DNA from: Taxillus chinensis
Taxonomy: Eukaryota; Streptophyta; Magnoliopsida; Santalales; Loranthaceae
Direction of reading: 5' to 3'
DNA length: 64,000 nucleotides
Assembly (NCBI GenBank): GCA_023512835.1
Contig: CM042090.1
Span: 5,115,826-5,179,825 of the forward strand
Shown: positions 63,537 through 64,000 of the stretch, in pieces
Position numbering within the stretch: the first letter of the stretch is position 1
How the letters are laid out: every line of letters begins with the position of its first letter
Translations under genes and position numbers: made by a program
The notes under the pieces: generated by a model
Database searches by the model: none
What the model was told of the DNA's origin: nothing
Seen by the model: only the letters and a program-made list of their open reading frames with translations

Positions 63537-64000
63537 ATGGCACCTAAGACTAGGGCTCAAGGTCCAGCAGAGGAACTATCCATTCAGTCCGAATCACAAG
63601 GAGAGCAGAGCTCTCCAGTACCTGCCTTGGGTTCAGACATTGCTGCTCAGATTGGGGCTCAAATATTGAGCCAAATCCAGGGTGCCATGCAGGGTACCAT
63701 GAGGGAGGTGGCCAGAGAAGTGATGCAGGAGGAACTGAGGAAGCAGCAGCAGCCTCAGCATGAGGTTCTAGAGGAGAGCCAGCCACTAGTCACGGCAGTC
63801 CCGCCTGCAGTACCGATCGACTGGGTGAGTCGGTTCCTGAAGCAGAAACCGACAAAGTTTGAGGCGAATACGAGACCCGATGAGGCCGAGGAATGGGTTA
63901 AATGGACAGAGGACATCTTCGAGCTGATCCAGGTGCCCGAGGAGGCTAAGGTCCGCTTAGCCACGCATTTCCTAGTAGGAGGGGCCCGTAGGTGGTGGGA
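63537..64000 (+). CDS. Gyp-6 gag, 5' part (runs off window)
   Basis: ATG 63537 (MAPKTRAQGPAEELSIQ) opens a frame with no stop to the window end (154 codons visible). A Gln/Glu-rich helical stretch (AAQIGAQILSQIQGAMQGTM and REVAREVMQEELRKQQQ) is followed by the start of the gag core: VSRFLKQKPTKFEANTRPDE, EEWVKWTEDIFELIQVPEEA, KVRLATHFLVGGARRWW. Gag forms the particle shell and binds element RNA. The start is supported by homology with Gyp-4 (MAPPKRA). Confidence 0.87.
   Translation, partial: MAPKTRAQGPAEELSIQSESQGEQSSPVPALGSDIAAQIGAQILSQIQGAMQGTMREVAREVMQEELRKQQQPQHEVLEESQPLVTAVPPAVPIDWVSRFLKQKPTKFEANTRPDEAEEWVKWTEDIFELIQVPEEAKVRLATHFLVGGARRWW

Larger units (their letters stand above)
61075..64000 (+). 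mobile_element. Gyp-6: Tekay-like gypsy element, 5' part only
   Basis: 5' LTR, perfect primer site, leader and an uninterrupted gag reach the window end. No decay is visible in the coding part, unlike the other gypsy copies, so it may be younger. It starts inside Gyp-5, in opposite orientation. Confidence 0.88.

Overview
This 64 kb window is plant nuclear DNA, almost certainly from an angiosperm. It holds one intact, intron-bearing host gene, a tonoplast-type monosaccharide transporter (33407-36459). Nearly everything else is retroelement or endogenous pararetrovirus sequence. There is no bacterial-style operon, rRNA or tRNA gene. I cannot name the species from the sequence; the gene and repeat families are general to angiosperms.

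Layout, left to right. (1) 1-21482: a decayed Tekay/Del-like Ty3/gypsy element (Gyp-1, + strand) whose 5' LTR lies outside the window. Its RNase H region is split by a complete 14.5 kb Ty1/copia element (Cop-1, 3395-17853, SIRE/Maximus-like, 5-bp target duplication ATTTG). Cop-1's env-position ORF is in turn split by a Tekay-type solo LTR (12925-14658, target duplication CTGCC). The 3' LTR of Gyp-1 (20174-21482) also carries a 598-bp hAT-type MITE with an 8-bp target duplication. (2) 21483-30317: endogenous caulimovirid-like pararetrovirus sequence on the minus strand, more than one genome unit in tandem. A 5.8 kb internally deleted unit with RT/RNase H is followed by the start of a second unit with movement- and coat-protein-like regions; Gyp-1 interrupts the second unit. 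(3) 30318-37546: the host transporter gene and its flanks. (4) 37547-40506: a degenerate copia remnant. (5) 40784-47706: Gyp-2, a Tekay-like element with its protease and most of its RT deleted and its 3' LTR truncated. (6) 47707-52673: Gyp-3, a Galadriel-like chromovirus on the minus strand, cut off inside its chromodomain. (7) 52674-56375: Gyp-4, a Tekay-like element on the minus strand. (8) 56376-61074: Gyp-5, an Athila-like element on the minus strand with a truncated integrase. (9) 61075-64000: the 5' LTR, primer site and open gag of Gyp-6, another Tekay-like element that runs off the window.

The order of insertion can be read directly: pararetrovirus first, then Gyp-1 into it, then Cop-1 into Gyp-1, then a gypsy element into Cop-1 that later collapsed to a solo LTR. 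Most coding regions carry stops and frameshifts. Those with the least visible damage are the transporter, the Cop-1 RT ORF, the Gyp-3 RNase H-integrase ORF and the Gyp-6 gag.

The most interesting signals are these. Cop-1 carries a Ulp1/C48-like cysteine-protease tail in its env position. A promoter module of paired G-box dyads plus an ATCAAAAC...GTTTTGAT palindrome is shared by a Tekay-type LTR and the Athila-type LTR, which belong to different gypsy clades. The pararetrovirus array ends at its tRNA primer site and has a dense TGGGCC/T motif array upstream of its TATA box.
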